Below are positions 1 to 8,594 of a stretch of 64,000 nucleotides of DNA, in pieces. The notes beneath the pieces were generated by a model. The model ran no database searches and was not told the origin of the DNA. It saw only the letters and a program-made list of their open reading frames with translations. Both the position numbers and the translations under genes were made by a program. Each line of letters begins with the position of its first letter. The first letter of the stretch is position 1. Source of the stretch: Paracoccus methylovorus (GTDB lineage: Bacteria; Pseudomonadota; Alphaproteobacteria; Rhodobacterales; Rhodobacteraceae); assembly GCF_016919705.1 (NCBI RefSeq), contig NZ_CP070371.1, positions 1,269,501 through 1,333,500 on the forward strand, given 5' to 3'.

Positions 1-120
1 AAAAGCGCCATGAAAGCGGCGCTCAGCAGGGCCGAACGGATGCTTCCCCCATAAGCATGGGGAAAGGACCCGGGTTGGGGATGGCTTGCGGCTTGTCCCA
101 TTACAAACGCATCAAGAGCC

Positions 121-1161
121 TCAGCCCTTGATATCCACCCCATGCTTCGCAGCCGCCTGCAGCACCTGAGCGACGATCCGTTCGGCGATATCCTGCGTTT
201 CACGCCCGATCATATCGGCTTCCTCGGGGGTGAATTTCTCGCCGCCGTTTTCGCGTTCATTGGTCTGGCTGACAAGCGCGATCAGGTCTTCGAAGCCGCG
301 GGTGATCGAGGCATCAAGCGCCGGATCATCGGTTGCGATCACAGGGGCGAGCGCCGAGACATACATCCGCTGGCAACCGCCCATGATACCCAGAACGTCC
401 ACCAGCCGGCTTTGCGCCACAAAGGACAGGGCGTCACCACCGACAAATTGCGATTCCTTCCATTCGGCGAAATAGTCGCCCACGGTCGGCGTCATCACCA
501 CAACGGCGGTGAAGGCATCATCGCGGTTTGGCACCCAGGCCGACATCTCGGCTTCAAGTGCCTGCGACCATTCGACCAGCGCGCGCGTGGCGCCCACCGC
601 CAGATTGGCGTCGAACAACACTTCTCCTGTCTTGACCTGGCCATCGCCGTCAAGATCGGCCTCAAGCTTTGCATGGGCCTCGTTGGTGCCCCAGAACAGG
701 GGTTCGGTAATGCCATGGAACAGGTTGCCCGGCTGCTCCAGAACAGTGCCATCGGGCAGGGTCAAATCGTATTCGGCAACGTCCTCTTCCTCGTCACCCG
801 GATTTCCAGCGTCAAGGATAAGGTCATATTTCGCGGTTGAGGGGATGCCCGCGACGATGCCTTCGATCACTTCATATTGGTTCGAGGCGGCAAGCCATTG
901 CGTGCGCAATGCCTTGATCGTCTCGGCCAGCTTTGCGCCGTCGGCTTCCCACGCGGCGGCATAATCGCCGTTGTGGGACGCGATGATCGCGGCATAGGTT
1001 TCGGCCCCGGTGTTAAGCTTTTTAGCTTCGGCGATCAGGGCGCCGTTATGTTCCAGCGTGAACGCCTTGATCTGGGCCAGGCCCTCTTCCTCGGTTATTG
1101 CATACGCGGCAGTGCCAAGGGCCATTGCGGCAGCGGTTATCATCAATTGGGTCAGACGCAT
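121..1161 (-). CDS. Imelysin-like (M75 family) periplasmic protein
   Basis: 346 aa with an N-terminal signal peptide (about residues 1-21, cleavage after AYA). Residues 148-158 carry LFHGITEPLFWG, which resembles the GxHxxE signature of imelysin/EfeO-type M75 proteins, linked in that family to periplasmic iron binding or uptake. The rest is largely helical, with an acidic stretch near residues 122-130. The start has a good ribosome binding site (AGGGAAGG). It appears to be a single-gene unit, and the nearest upstream regulatory sign is a perfect FNR box at 1272-1285. The family call rests on the motif and general character; the exact ligand is unknown. Confidence 0.6.
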   Translation of the reverse strand: MRLTQLMITAAAMALGTAAYAITEEEGLAQIKAFTLEHNGALIAEAKKLNTGAETYAAIIASHNGDYAAAWEADGAKLAETIKALRTQWLAASNQYEVIEGIVAGIPSTAKYDLILDAGNPGDEEEDVAEYDLTLPDGTVLEQPGNLFHGITEPLFWGTNEAHAKLEADLDGDGQVKTGEVLFDANLAVGATRALVEWSQALEAEMSAWVPNRDDAFTAVVVMTPTVGDYFAEWKESQFVGGDALSFVAQSRLVDVLGIMGGCQRMYVSALAPVIATDDPALDASITRGFEDLIALVSQTNERENGGEKFTPEEADMIGRETQDIAERIVAQVLQAAAKHGVDIKG

Positions 1162-1271
1162 ACGGGTTTCCTTCCCTGAATCATCTCAGATTTCGTTGGC
1201 TGACTTCCCGCATCCATAAGACTCGGGCCTGCCCGGCTGCGCTCACAATGCGGTGGAAACCGACCCGCACA

Positions 1272-1285
1272 TTGATCAATATCAA
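1272..1285. promoter_or_regulatory. FNR/FnrP-type binding site
   Basis: TTGATCAATATCAA is a perfect match to the FNR-family consensus TTGAT-N4-ATCAA, bound in Paracoccus by FnrP, NNR or NarR. It lies 111-124 bases upstream of the imelysin-like start codon. The palindrome has no direction; the leftward gene is the only gene facing away from it. Confidence 0.65.
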
Positions 1286-1570
1286 AAGCATAGTTTTTTT
1301 GTTTGTTTTCTCTCGCCGGCGACCACTCACCGGGTCTAGCTGGTCAACGGCAAGGAGGGGCCTGCACCGGTTCGGTTCCGGTCAGTTCCTCATGCCAAGC
1401 GGCCGTTTGCTCACCGGGACTTCCAACCTGGGCGGCAGTTTTTGGCGCAGATCGCGCAGAACAAACCGAGTTCTAAGCCTGATCGGTTAATAGTGCGTGG
1501 ATTCAAAAACGACGGGCCAGGTGCTCAAAACCACCTTCCGGTACTCATGCAATCAAGAGCCCGACCTACT

Positions 1571-1624
1571 CTTCTTTCGTGAGGAAATATCCTCGGGGGG
1601 TCCGGGGGGCAGACAGCCCCCCGG
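1571..1624 (-). terminator. Terminator-linked intergenic repeat, copy A
   Basis: Directly downstream of the purine permease stop codon. Read on the minus strand it has a GC hairpin (CCGGGGGG, short loop, CCCCCCGG at 1602-1624) followed by CCCGAGGATATTTCCTCACG and AAAGAAG. The same tail follows the allE stop (5506-5536) and, in weaker form, occurs at 8176-8202 and 33706-33738. Confidence 0.55.
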
Positions 1625-1633
1625 TTTGCCGGA

Positions 1634-2935
1634 TCACTCCACGAAAAAGGCAAAGCGGATCACGAACAGCGCCGCGACGATCCAGGTCGCGGCATGCACT
1701 TCACGTGCACGACCGGTCAGCAGCTTGATTGCCGCATAGCTGACAAAGCCGAAAGCCAGACCGTTGGCGATGGAATAGGTAAAGGGCATCATCAGCGCGG
1801 TCAGCACCGCCGGTGCGCTTTCGGTAACGTCGCTCCACTGGATTTCCTCGAACTCGCGCACCATCAGGCAGGCGACGTAAAGCAGCGCCGGTGCGGTGGC
1901 GTATGCCGGAACCGATCCCGCCAGCGGCGCAAAGAACACCGCCAGCAAGAACAGCGCCGCGACGACCAGCGCAGTCAGCCCGGTGCGACCGCCCGCCTGC
2001 ACACCCGATGCGCTTTCGACATAGGCGGTGGTCGAACTCGTGCCCAATACGGAACCGGCAAGGATCGCCGTCGAATCCGCCATAAGCGCACGTCCAAGGT
2101 TCTTGTTGGTATGGGCCGGCCCCTCGACCAGTAGCCCGGCACGCTTGGCGACGCCGATCAGCGTGCCGGTCGCGTCAAAGACCTCGACCAGAACCATGAC
2201 CAGAATGACGTGGAAGATGCCAACGGTCAGCGCCCCGGCAATATCAAGCTGCATGAAGGTCGGCATGATCGAAGGCGGCATCGAGATCACCCCACCAAAG
2301 GCGCTGGCGCCAATGGCGATCGAAACCACGGTGATGACCAGAATGCCGATCAGGATCGAGCCCCGCACCTTCAGCGCGTCCAGCGCCGCGATGATGAAAA
2401 AGCCCAGGATGGCCAGCAGCGTGCCGGTCTGGGTCAAATCGCCCAAACCCACGAAGGTCGCGGGATTGTCCACCACGATGCCCGAGTTCTTAAGCGCGAT
2501 CAGCCCCAGGAACATGCCGATACCGGCAGCGATGGCGCTGCGCATCGACGTCGGGATCCCCGCGATCAGCCAGCGCCGGATGCCGGTGACCGACAAGAAC
2601 AGGAACACCAGGCCCGAGATGAACACTGCCCCCAACGCCTGCTGCCAGGTGAATCCAAGCGCGCCGACCACTGTGAAGGCGAAAAAGGCGTTCAGCCCCA
2701 TGCCCGGCGCCATGCCGATCGGCCAGTTGGCCCAAAGCGCCATGATCGCCGATCCCAGCGCCGCAGCCAGACAGGTCGCGACAAAGACCGCATTGCGGTC
2801 CATACCGGTCGAAGACAGGATCTCGGGGTTCACGAAGATGATATAGGCCATCGTCAGGAAGGTCGTGATCCCTGCGATCACCTCTGTCCTCACGCTCGTG
2901 CCGTGGGCCGTCAGGCCGAATTGCTTGTCTAGCAT
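1634..2935 (-). CDS. NCS2/AzgA-type purine permease
   Basis: 433 aa polytopic inner-membrane protein of the AzgA (adenine/guanine/hypoxanthine) branch of nucleobase:cation symporters. The N-terminus has the typical TEVIAGITTFLTMAYIIFVN segment and the APGMGLNAFFAF loop, followed by alternating hydrophobic segments to the C-terminus; length is normal for the family. The start has a strong GGAGGATAA site. It diverges from the purine/allantoin genes at 3155, which supports a purine substrate, although the sequence alone does not separate xanthine, hypoxanthine, guanine or adenine. Confidence 0.88.
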   Translation of the reverse strand: MLDKQFGLTAHGTSVRTEVIAGITTFLTMAYIIFVNPEILSSTGMDRNAVFVATCLAAALGSAIMALWANWPIGMAPGMGLNAFFAFTVVGALGFTWQQALGAVFISGLVFLFLSVTGIRRWLIAGIPTSMRSAIAAGIGMFLGLIALKNSGIVVDNPATFVGLGDLTQTGTLLAILGFFIIAALDALKVRGSILIGILVITVVSIAIGASAFGGVISMPPSIMPTFMQLDIAGALTVGIFHVILVMVLVEVFDATGTLIGVAKRAGLLVEGPAHTNKNLGRALMADSTAILAGSVLGTSSTTAYVESASGVQAGGRTGLTALVVAALFLLAVFFAPLAGSVPAYATAPALLYVACLMVREFEEIQWSDVTESAPAVLTALMMPFTYSIANGLAFGFVSYAAIKLLTGRAREVHAATWIVAALFVIRFAFFVE

Positions 2936-3037
2936 TTATCCTCCCATCGGCGGATGGCCCGCCGTGCCGGCCAGTTTATGCCCATCGACATGAAAACGAC
3001 CATGCAGGGTCTGGCGACAGAGTTTCAATCAGGCATT

Positions 3038-3078
3038 TATAAACCACCACTTTCAAGGAAATTGTGGTTCTGTTTATA
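3038..3078. promoter_or_regulatory. Inverted repeat in the purine divergent promoter
   Basis: TATAAAC (3038-3044) and GTTTATA (3072-3078) form the outer arms, and CCAC (3047-3050)/GTGG (3064-3067) inner arms offset by one base. The element sits midway between the divergent permease and puuE genes and is a candidate operator for a purine-responsive regulator not in this window. Confidence 0.35.
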
Positions 3079-3154
3079 GAAATTCTCGGGTTGCCTGCGA
3101 GGCCCGCAAGGTGATGAGTGCTAGTCAGCCAGAAAAGGGAAAAGGAAGCAAGCG

Positions 3155-4567
3155 ATGCGATACAGCCGCGACATGATCGGTTATGGCGAACAAACGCCCG
3201 ATCCCAAATGGCCCGGCGGCGCGCGGATCGCGGTGCAGATCGTCATCAATTACGAAGAAGGCGGCGAGAACAGCATCGAACATGGCGACGCCGCCTCGGA
3301 AGCTTTCCTGTCCGAAATCATCGGCTGTCAGCCTTGGCCGGGCCAGCGCCATTGGAACATGGAATCCATCTACGACTACGGCGCACGGGCGGGTTTCTGG
3401 CGTCTCCATCGCCTGTTGAAGGATGTTCCCGTCACCATCTACGGGGTCGCTACCGCACTGGAACGCGCGCCCGAGCAAGTGGCCGCCATGCAGGCCGCAG
3501 GGTGGGAGATCGCCACCCACGGCTATAAATGGATCGATTACAAAGACATCCCGCGCGAAGTCGAGGCCGAACATATCGCCAAGGCGGTCGAGCTGCACAC
3601 CCGCGTCACTGGCGAGCGGCCGCGAGGCTTCTATCAGGGCCGCACCTCGATGAACACGGTGGCGCTGGGAAGCGAAGAAGGTGGCTTCGAATATCTGGCC
3701 GACAGCATCGCCGACGACCTGCCCTATTGGCATGTTCACAATGATCGCCCGCAGCTGATGGTGCCCTATACGATGGATGCCAACGACATGCGCTTTTCCT
3801 CGGGGCAGGGATTTGGCACCGGGGGCGAGTTCTTCGACTATCTGCGCGACAGTTTCGACATGCTTTATGCCGAGGGTCAGGCCGGCGCTCCCAAGATGAT
3901 GTCCATCGGCCTGCATTGCCGGCTGGCCGGCCGGCCGGGTCGCGCCATCGCCGTGCAGAAGTTCCTCGAACATGCCCGCAAGCATGAGGGCGTCTGGTTC
4001 GCCACCCGGCTCGACATCGCCCGGCATTGGGCGAAAACCCATCCCTGGCAGCCCAGACTGCGCCCCTCGCAAATGGGTCGCGAGGAATTCGTCGAGACAT
4101 TCGGCAGCGTCTATGAGCATTCGCCCTGGATCGCCGAGCGGGTCTGGGACGGCGAAATGGGCAGCGTCCACGATACTGCCGCCGGCCTTGCTGCCCGTAT
4201 GGCGCAGGTGTTCCGCTCGGCCAGCGACGAGGAACGCCTTGGCGTGCTGCTGGCGCACCCCGATCTTGCCGGCAAGCTGGCCGCCGCCAAGCGCCTGACC
4301 GCCGACAGCACTGCCGAACAGGCTAGTGCCGGGCTCGACAGCCTGACCGACGCGGAGCGCAGCGATTTCGACCAGCTGAACACGGCATATGTAGAAAAGC
4401 ACGCCTTCCCCTTTATCATCGCCGTGCGCGATCACGACAAGCCGGGGATCATGGCCGCCATGCGCCGGCGGCTGGATAACGACACCGCCACCGAGCGCAA
4501 CGAGGCCGAACGCCAGGTCAGCCGCATCGGTGAATTGCGCCTGCAACAGATGCTGGAAAGCAACTGA
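3155..4567 (+). CDS. puuE: Bifunctional allantoinase (PuuE) / OHCU decarboxylase
   Basis: 470 aa fusion. Residues 1-300 are a PuuE-type polysaccharide-deacetylase-fold allantoinase (opening RYSRDMIGYGEQTPDPKW, then VINYEEGGENS and HWNMESIYDYG), which hydrolyses allantoin to allantoate without the metal centre of classical allantoinase. Residues about 305-470 are 2-oxo-4-hydroxy-4-carboxy-5-ureidoimidazoline decarboxylase (HPDLAGKL, then FPFIIAV), which makes S-allantoin from OHCU. One chain therefore covers two consecutive steps after urate oxidation. RBS AAAGGAAG precedes the ATG. The next gene, allE, takes the path onward. Uricase and HIU hydrolase are not in the window. Confidence 0.92.
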   Translation: MRYSRDMIGYGEQTPDPKWPGGARIAVQIVINYEEGGENSIEHGDAASEAFLSEIIGCQPWPGQRHWNMESIYDYGARAGFWRLHRLLKDVPVTIYGVATALERAPEQVAAMQAAGWEIATHGYKWIDYKDIPREVEAEHIAKAVELHTRVTGERPRGFYQGRTSMNTVALGSEEGGFEYLADSIADDLPYWHVHNDRPQLMVPYTMDANDMRFSSGQGFGTGGEFFDYLRDSFDMLYAEGQAGAPKMMSIGLHCRLAGRPGRAIAVQKFLEHARKHEGVWFATRLDIARHWAKTHPWQPRLRPSQMGREEFVETFGSVYEHSPWIAERVWDGEMGSVHDTAAGLAARMAQVFRSASDEERLGVLLAHPDLAGKLAAAKRLTADSTAEQASAGLDSLTDAERSDFDQLNTAYVEKHAFPFIIAVRDHDKPGIMAAMRRRLDNDTATERNEAERQVSRIGELRLQQMLESN

Positions 4568-4575
4568 ACCTTTCT

Positions 4576-4598
4576 CCCGCCCGCCGCCTGCGGGCGGG
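4576..4598 (+). terminator. Strong GC hairpin between puuE and allE
   Basis: CCCGCCCGC, loop CGCCT, GCGGGCGGG: a perfect 9-bp stem beginning nine bases after the puuE stop. There is no T-tract, so it may act as an mRNA processing or stability element that lowers allE expression rather than as a full terminator. Confidence 0.45.
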
Positions 4599-4650
4599 TC
4601 CGCCAGACCCGATCGGGCCCCAAAAGACCCCGACGCAACGGAGACCTGAC

Positions 4651-5478
4651 ATGACTGCCAAGACCCCGACCTATGCCGGGCCTTTTGCCGGACTGCCGCC
4701 GCAGACCGACCTGACGACCGACACCGCGATCTTTACCGATGCCTATGCCGTCATTCCTGCCAGCACGATGCGCGACATCGTGACCAGCTTCCTGCCGGGC
4801 TGGACGGGGATGCGGATGTGGATCATCGCCCGCCCGCTGTCGGGGTTCGCGGAAACCTTCAGCCAGTATATCGTCGAGTTGGAACCCAACGGCGGCTCGG
4901 ACCACCCCGAGGACGATGCCGGCGTGCAGGCCGCGATCTTTGTCACCGATGGCGCGGTGACGCTGACCATCGACGGCAAGTCCCATGAGCTGACGCCGGG
5001 CGGTTTCGCCTATATCCCCGCCGGCATGGCATGGTCGGTCCGGAACGGCACGCAGACCTCGCGTTTTCACTGGTGGCGCAAGCGCTGGCAGGCGGTCGAG
5101 GGGTTGTCGAAGCCCGACGTGATCATCGCCAATGACCGCGATATTGCCCCGATCCCGATGCCCGACACCAACAACAGCTGGGCGACCACCCGCTTCATGG
5201 ACCCGGCCGACCTGCGCCACGACATGCACATCACCATCGTGACCTTGCGGCCGGGTGGCTCGATCCCCTTTGCGGAAACCCATGTCATGGAGCACGGGCT
5301 GTTCGTGATCGAGGGCAAGGCGGTCTATCGTCTGAACCGCGACTGGGTCGAGGTAGGGCCCGGCGATTTCATGTGGCTGCGCGCCTTTTGCCCGCAGTGC
5401 TGCTATGCCGGAGGGCCGGGCAATTTCCGCTATCTGCTCTATAAGGACGTGAACCGTCACGCGCAGATCTGGAAATAA
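4651..5478 (+). CDS. allE: (S)-ureidoglycine aminohydrolase
   Basis: 275 aa bicupin of the YlbA/AllE family, which releases ammonia from (S)-ureidoglycine to give (S)-ureidoglycolate after allantoate hydrolysis; this is a manganese enzyme. Two cupin halves are visible: one around residues 70-130 (VTDGAVTLTIDG, ELTPGGFAYIPAG) and one around residues 190-260 (GGSIPFAETHVMEHGLFVIE, GPGDFMWLRAFCPQ). Family-typical phrases include SRFHWWRKRWQAVEG. It lies downstream of puuE, so it is probably co-transcribed through the GC hairpin. The terminator repeat follows directly after the stop. Confidence 0.88.
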   Translation: MTAKTPTYAGPFAGLPPQTDLTTDTAIFTDAYAVIPASTMRDIVTSFLPGWTGMRMWIIARPLSGFAETFSQYIVELEPNGGSDHPEDDAGVQAAIFVTDGAVTLTIDGKSHELTPGGFAYIPAGMAWSVRNGTQTSRFHWWRKRWQAVEGLSKPDVIIANDRDIAPIPMPDTNNSWATTRFMDPADLRHDMHITIVTLRPGGSIPFAETHVMEHGLFVIEGKAVYRLNRDWVEVGPGDFMWLRAFCPQCCYAGGPGNFRYLLYKDVNRHAQIWK

Positions 5479-5536
5479 GGGGGCTCTGCCCCCGCCGCTG
5501 CGCGGCTCCCCCGGGATATTTGGTCACGAAAGAAAC
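5479..5536 (+). terminator. Terminator-linked intergenic repeat, copy B
   Basis: GGGGGC-TCT-GCCCCC hairpin (5479-5493) starting right after the allE stop, then a small CCGC/GCGG hairpin, then CCCCCGGGATATTTGGTCAC and GAAAGAAAC. It is the same composite as copy A. Confidence 0.55.
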
Positions 5537-5562
5537 ATAAGGCAGTGAAGGTTCGGAGGGCC

Positions 5563-6219
5563 TCAGGCGGCTTGGCGGAAGGTCAGGTTGATGCGAACCG
5601 GGCCCGTCACCGGATGGTCGCCCTTTTTCAGCGTCAGGATGCCGTGCCAGTTCAGCCGCGACGGTCCACCCCAGACCACCACGTCGCCGTGGTTCAGCGC
5701 ATGTTTCGCCACCGGATCGCCCCGGTCGGGACCACCGAACTGAAAAGTCGCGGGCAGGCCCAGCGAAACCGAGACGATAGGCGCGTCAAACCGGGCCTCG
5801 TCACGGTCTTGATGCAGCCCCATTTTGACGCCCGGCACATAGCGGTTGATCAGGCAGGCGTCGGGTTGAAAGCCTGCAAACCCCGCCCGCTTGGCCGCCA
5901 TCTCCGCCAGCCGCTGGAACTGATCGGGCATTTCCGGCCAGGGCCGGCCGGTCAGCGGATCGTCATGCTCATAGCGATAGCCGCGCCGGTCGCTGACCCA
6001 GCCAAGCGCGCCGCAATTCGTCATCTCAACCCCGATCTGACGCCCGCCCGGTGTCTGCATGTGGCGAAAGGGCGAAACTGCGGTCATGCGTGCAATCTGC
6101 GCCGGAATCCCCGGGTCCAGCGCAAAGCCGCGCAGGATCATGGCACCGGGACCGATGGATTCGTCGCGGCGGGTTCCGAACAGGTCTGCTTCCACGCTGC
6201 CCTCCCACGGGATTGTCAT
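5563..6219 (-). CDS. alkB: AlkB-family alpha-ketoglutarate-dependent dioxygenase
   Basis: 218 aa, the usual AlkB length. It removes alkyl groups from 1-methyladenine and 3-methylcytosine in DNA or RNA by Fe(II)/2-oxoglutarate oxidation. The iron site is visible as HxD in GLHQDRDE (around residue 130) and the distal His in RLNWHGI (around residue 190); the 2-oxoglutarate-binding Arg is in RINLTFR at the C-terminus. GVSDRRGYRYEHDD fits the nucleotide-recognition lid. It is convergent with allE and divergent from the DsbA-like gene. No ada or other repair gene is adjacent. Confidence 0.93.
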   Translation of the reverse strand: MTIPWEGSVEADLFGTRRDESIGPGAMILRGFALDPGIPAQIARMTAVSPFRHMQTPGGRQIGVEMTNCGALGWVSDRRGYRYEHDDPLTGRPWPEMPDQFQRLAEMAAKRAGFAGFQPDACLINRYVPGVKMGLHQDRDEARFDAPIVSVSLGLPATFQFGGPDRGDPVAKHALNHGDVVVWGGPSRLNWHGILTLKKGDHPVTGPVRINLTFRQAA

Positions 6220-6286
6220 GTCGGCCCGCTTGACCAGCGCCCCCGACAGTGGCTTTCAGAAGAAGCCACCAGAACGGAGTCATGCC

Positions 6287-6901
6287 ATGCGTCGCCCCCT
6301 TGCCGCAATCGCCCTTGCGCTTCTATGCGCCATGCCGCTGGCCACTGCACAAGCGCAGGATAACCCCGCCGAGATCGCGGCGATCAAGCAGGCCGTGTTC
6401 AGCGGTCCCGGCCTGCCGGTGATGGGAAATGCGCAAGGCGACACCGTGCTGGTCGAGTTTTCCGATTACAACTGCGGCTTTTGCCGCAAAACTGCGCCGC
6501 AGGTCATGGCGCTGCTGCAAGCTGACCCAAAACTGAAGCTGGTGGTGCATGAGATCCCGATCTTTGGCGAGGGATCGCGCTATGCGGCCATGGCGGCACT
6601 GGCGGCACAGGCGCAGGGCAAGTATCCCGAGTTTCACCGCGCGCTGATGGGGATGCGCGGCAAGGCCGAGAAGCCCTCGGTACTGCGTGTTGCGCGTCAG
6701 GTCGGGCTGGACGTGGACCGGCTGCAACGCGACATGCAGGCCCCCGAGATCACCCAGCGGATCGGACGGTCGCTGGAACTGGCCGATGAAATCGGGCTGG
6801 TCGGCACGCCCAGCTTCGTTATCGGCGACCGCGCCATCTTCGGCTATCTGAGCAAGGCCGATCTGACCGAGATCGTGGCTGAGGCGCGCGCCGCGAAATA
6901 G
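6287..6901 (+). CDS. DsbA-family thiol:disulfide oxidoreductase
   Basis: 204 aa. The start at 6287 is chosen because a clear signal peptide follows at once (hydrophobic core ending ATAQAQ, about residues 1-22) and AACGGAG lies upstream; the longer upstream frame has no such sign. The thioredoxin-fold active site is CGFC in DYNCGFCRKTAP (around residue 62), and the cis-Pro loop is VGTPSFVIGD near residue 180. The protein should act in the periplasm on exported cysteine proteins. CGFC rather than CPHC resembles the ScsC/Com1-like DsbA branch. Confidence 0.88.
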   Translation: MRRPLAAIALALLCAMPLATAQAQDNPAEIAAIKQAVFSGPGLPVMGNAQGDTVLVEFSDYNCGFCRKTAPQVMALLQADPKLKLVVHEIPIFGEGSRYAAMAALAAQAQGKYPEFHRALMGMRGKAEKPSVLRVARQVGLDVDRLQRDMQAPEITQRIGRSLELADEIGLVGTPSFVIGDRAIFGYLSKADLTEIVAEARAAK

Positions 6902-6920
6902 CGCACGCCCCAACCCAGGG

Positions 6921-8150
6921 TCAGGTGCGAATATCGGCGCCAAGGTGCTTGGCGACGGTGAAGATATCCTTGTCGCCCCGGCCCGACAGGTTGACGACCA
7001 TGATGTGATCGCGGGGCAGGTCCGGCGCGATCTTGATGACATGCGCCAGCGCGTGGCTGGGCTCCAGCGCCGGGATGATGCCTTCAAGCCGGCAGAGGGT
7101 CTGGAAAGCCGTCAGCGCCTCATCATCGGTGACGCTGACATATTCGGCGCGACCCTGTTCCTTCAGCCAGGCGTGTTCCGGGCCGATGCCGGGATAGTCG
7201 AGCCCGGCGCTGATCGAATGACCTTCAAGGATCTGCCCCTCCTCATCCTGCAAAAGATAGGTGCGATTGCCATGCAGCACGCCCGGGCGGCCTCCGGTCA
7301 GGCTGGCGCAATGCTGCATACGGTCGTCAACGCCCTTGCCGCCAGCCTCGACGCCGATGATGCGGACCGAAGGATCGTCGAGGAACGGATGGAACAGCCC
7401 CATCGCATTCGAACCGCCGCCAATGGCCGCGACCACGCTGTCGGGCAGCCTGCCCTTGCCCTCTTGCTCTTCAAGCTGCCAGCGGGTCTCGCGTCCGATG
7501 ATGCACTGAAAATCGCGAACCATGGCCGGATAGGGATGCGGGCCGGCAACGGTGCCTATACAATAGAACGTGTCACGCACATTGGTCACCCAGTCGCGCA
7601 AGGCGTCGTTCATCGCGTCCTTGAGCGTGCCACGCCCCGAGGTGACCGGCACCACCTCGGCCCCCAGCAGCCGCATGCGGAAGACGTTCGGAGCCTGACG
7701 TTCGACATCATGCGCGCCCATGTAGACCACGCATTGCAGCCCAAAGCGGGCGCAGACCGTCGCGGTCGCCACGCCATGCTGGCCAGCGCCGGTTTCGGCG
7801 ATGATGCGGGTCTTGCCCATGCGGCGCGCCAACAGGATCTGGCCCAGCACGTTGTTGATCTTGTGGCTGCCGGTATGATTCAGCTCTTCGCGCTTGAGAT
7901 AGACCTTGGCCCCGCCGAGCTCCTCGGTCAGGCGCGGCGCGAAATACAGCGGGCTGGGTCGGCCCACGTAATGTTTCCAGAGCTCGTCCATTTCGGCCCA
8001 GAAGCTCGGGTCGTCCTTGGCGTGCTCGTATTCGGCCTGAAGGGCAAGGATCAGCGGCATCAGGGTTTCACTGACGAAACGGCCACCGAAGATGCCGAAA
8101 CGACCCTGTTCGTCCGGGCCGGTCATGAAGCTGTTGATGAGATCGGCCAT
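6921..8150 (-). CDS. trpB: Tryptophan synthase beta chain
   Basis: 409 aa from the ATG at 8150, preceded by GAGGAAAG; an in-frame start 13 codons upstream would add a basic, poorly conserved tail. TrpB joins indole and serine using PLP to give tryptophan. The PLP lysine is in [11 protein letters not shown] and the phosphate-binding loop in [27 protein letters not shown] is also diagnostic. No trpA or trpF is adjacent in this window, which is unusual for alphaproteobacteria where trpF-trpB-trpA are often together. Confidence 0.97.
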   Translation of the reverse strand: MADLINSFMTGPDEQGRFGIFGGRFVSETLMPLILALQAEYEHAKDDPSFWAEMDELWKHYVGRPSPLYFAPRLTEELGGAKVYLKREELNHTGSHKINNVLGQILLARRMGKTRIIAETGAGQHGVATATVCARFGLQCVVYMGAHDVERQAPNVFRMRLLGAEVVPVTSGRGTLKDAMNDALRDWVTNVRDTFYCIGTVAGPHPYPAMVRDFQCIIGRETRWQLEEQEGKGRLPDSVVAAIGGGSNAMGLFHPFLDDPSVRIIGVEAGGKGVDDRMQHCASLTGGRPGVLHGNRTYLLQDEEGQILEGHSISAGLDYPGIGPEHAWLKEQGRAEYVSVTDDEALTAFQTLCRLEGIIPALEPSHALAHVIKIAPDLPRDHIMVVNLSGRGDKDIFTVAKHLGADIRT

Positions 8151-8594
8151 GGCTTTCCTCGCGCGTGGTGGGAATGGGTATTTGGGCAACGAAGAAGCCC
8201 CTTAGAGCGATTTCTTATATCCGATACGGGAGGGGGTAAAGCCGAGCTTGTCGTGGAGGCGTTCCGGGGACTGCTTGGGTTCCGTTCCGGTCTTCTGAGA
8301 GCGATGCTCGCCATCAGGGAAACCAGGGCCGCGAGAAACGGGCTATGAGTTCATGCAGGATGCGGTTCGCATTGCGCTGGCTGGCGATTTGACAAGATGG
8401 CGGGTTTCCGATTTGGGGATTGGTCGCGCCCCACTTGCCAAACCGATCAGGCCATTTTCCGAAGAACCGACTACCCCTGCGCGGGAGCTGAGTGGCTGGG
8501 TGAGAACGACGTTGCGCAACTCGTAGCGAGGCCCCCGTCGGACGTCGTGGGGAACCGGCCATGCAAATGAGGACACAAGGCCAAAGGGAAATAT
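8151..8594. other. Intergenic region upstream of trpB
   Basis: About 440 bases. It holds the trpB leader and a weak copy of the dispersed repeat (8176-8202). I see no supported gene; short overlapping frames on the minus strand have no ribosome binding site or recognisable domain. Confidence 0.5.
8176..8202. repeat. Terminator-linked intergenic repeat, partial copy C
   Basis: GGGTATTTGGGCAACGAAGA followed by AGCCCC. It matches the tail of copy D (33706-33738) closely and copies A and B loosely. No adjoining GC hairpin is present. Confidence 0.4.

Larger units (their letters stand above)
1162..1633. other. Intergenic region upstream of the imelysin-like gene
   Basis: About 470 bases without a convincing gene. 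It holds the 5' region of the leftward imelysin-like gene with an FNR-type box (1272-1285), and at its right end the terminator/repeat element following the purine permease (1571-1624). Short open frames here lack ribosome binding sites and family resemblance. Confidence 0.6.

Noticed and set aside
142..840. Long plus-strand open frames opposite the imelysin-like gene
   Set aside because: Antisense to a gene with signal peptide and motif; no RBS and typical high-GC shadow composition (Arg/His/Gly-rich).
3125..4546. 473-codon minus-strand open frame opposite puuE
   Set aside because: Complete overlap with a well-recognised enzyme; antisense frame of high-GC codons without domain features.
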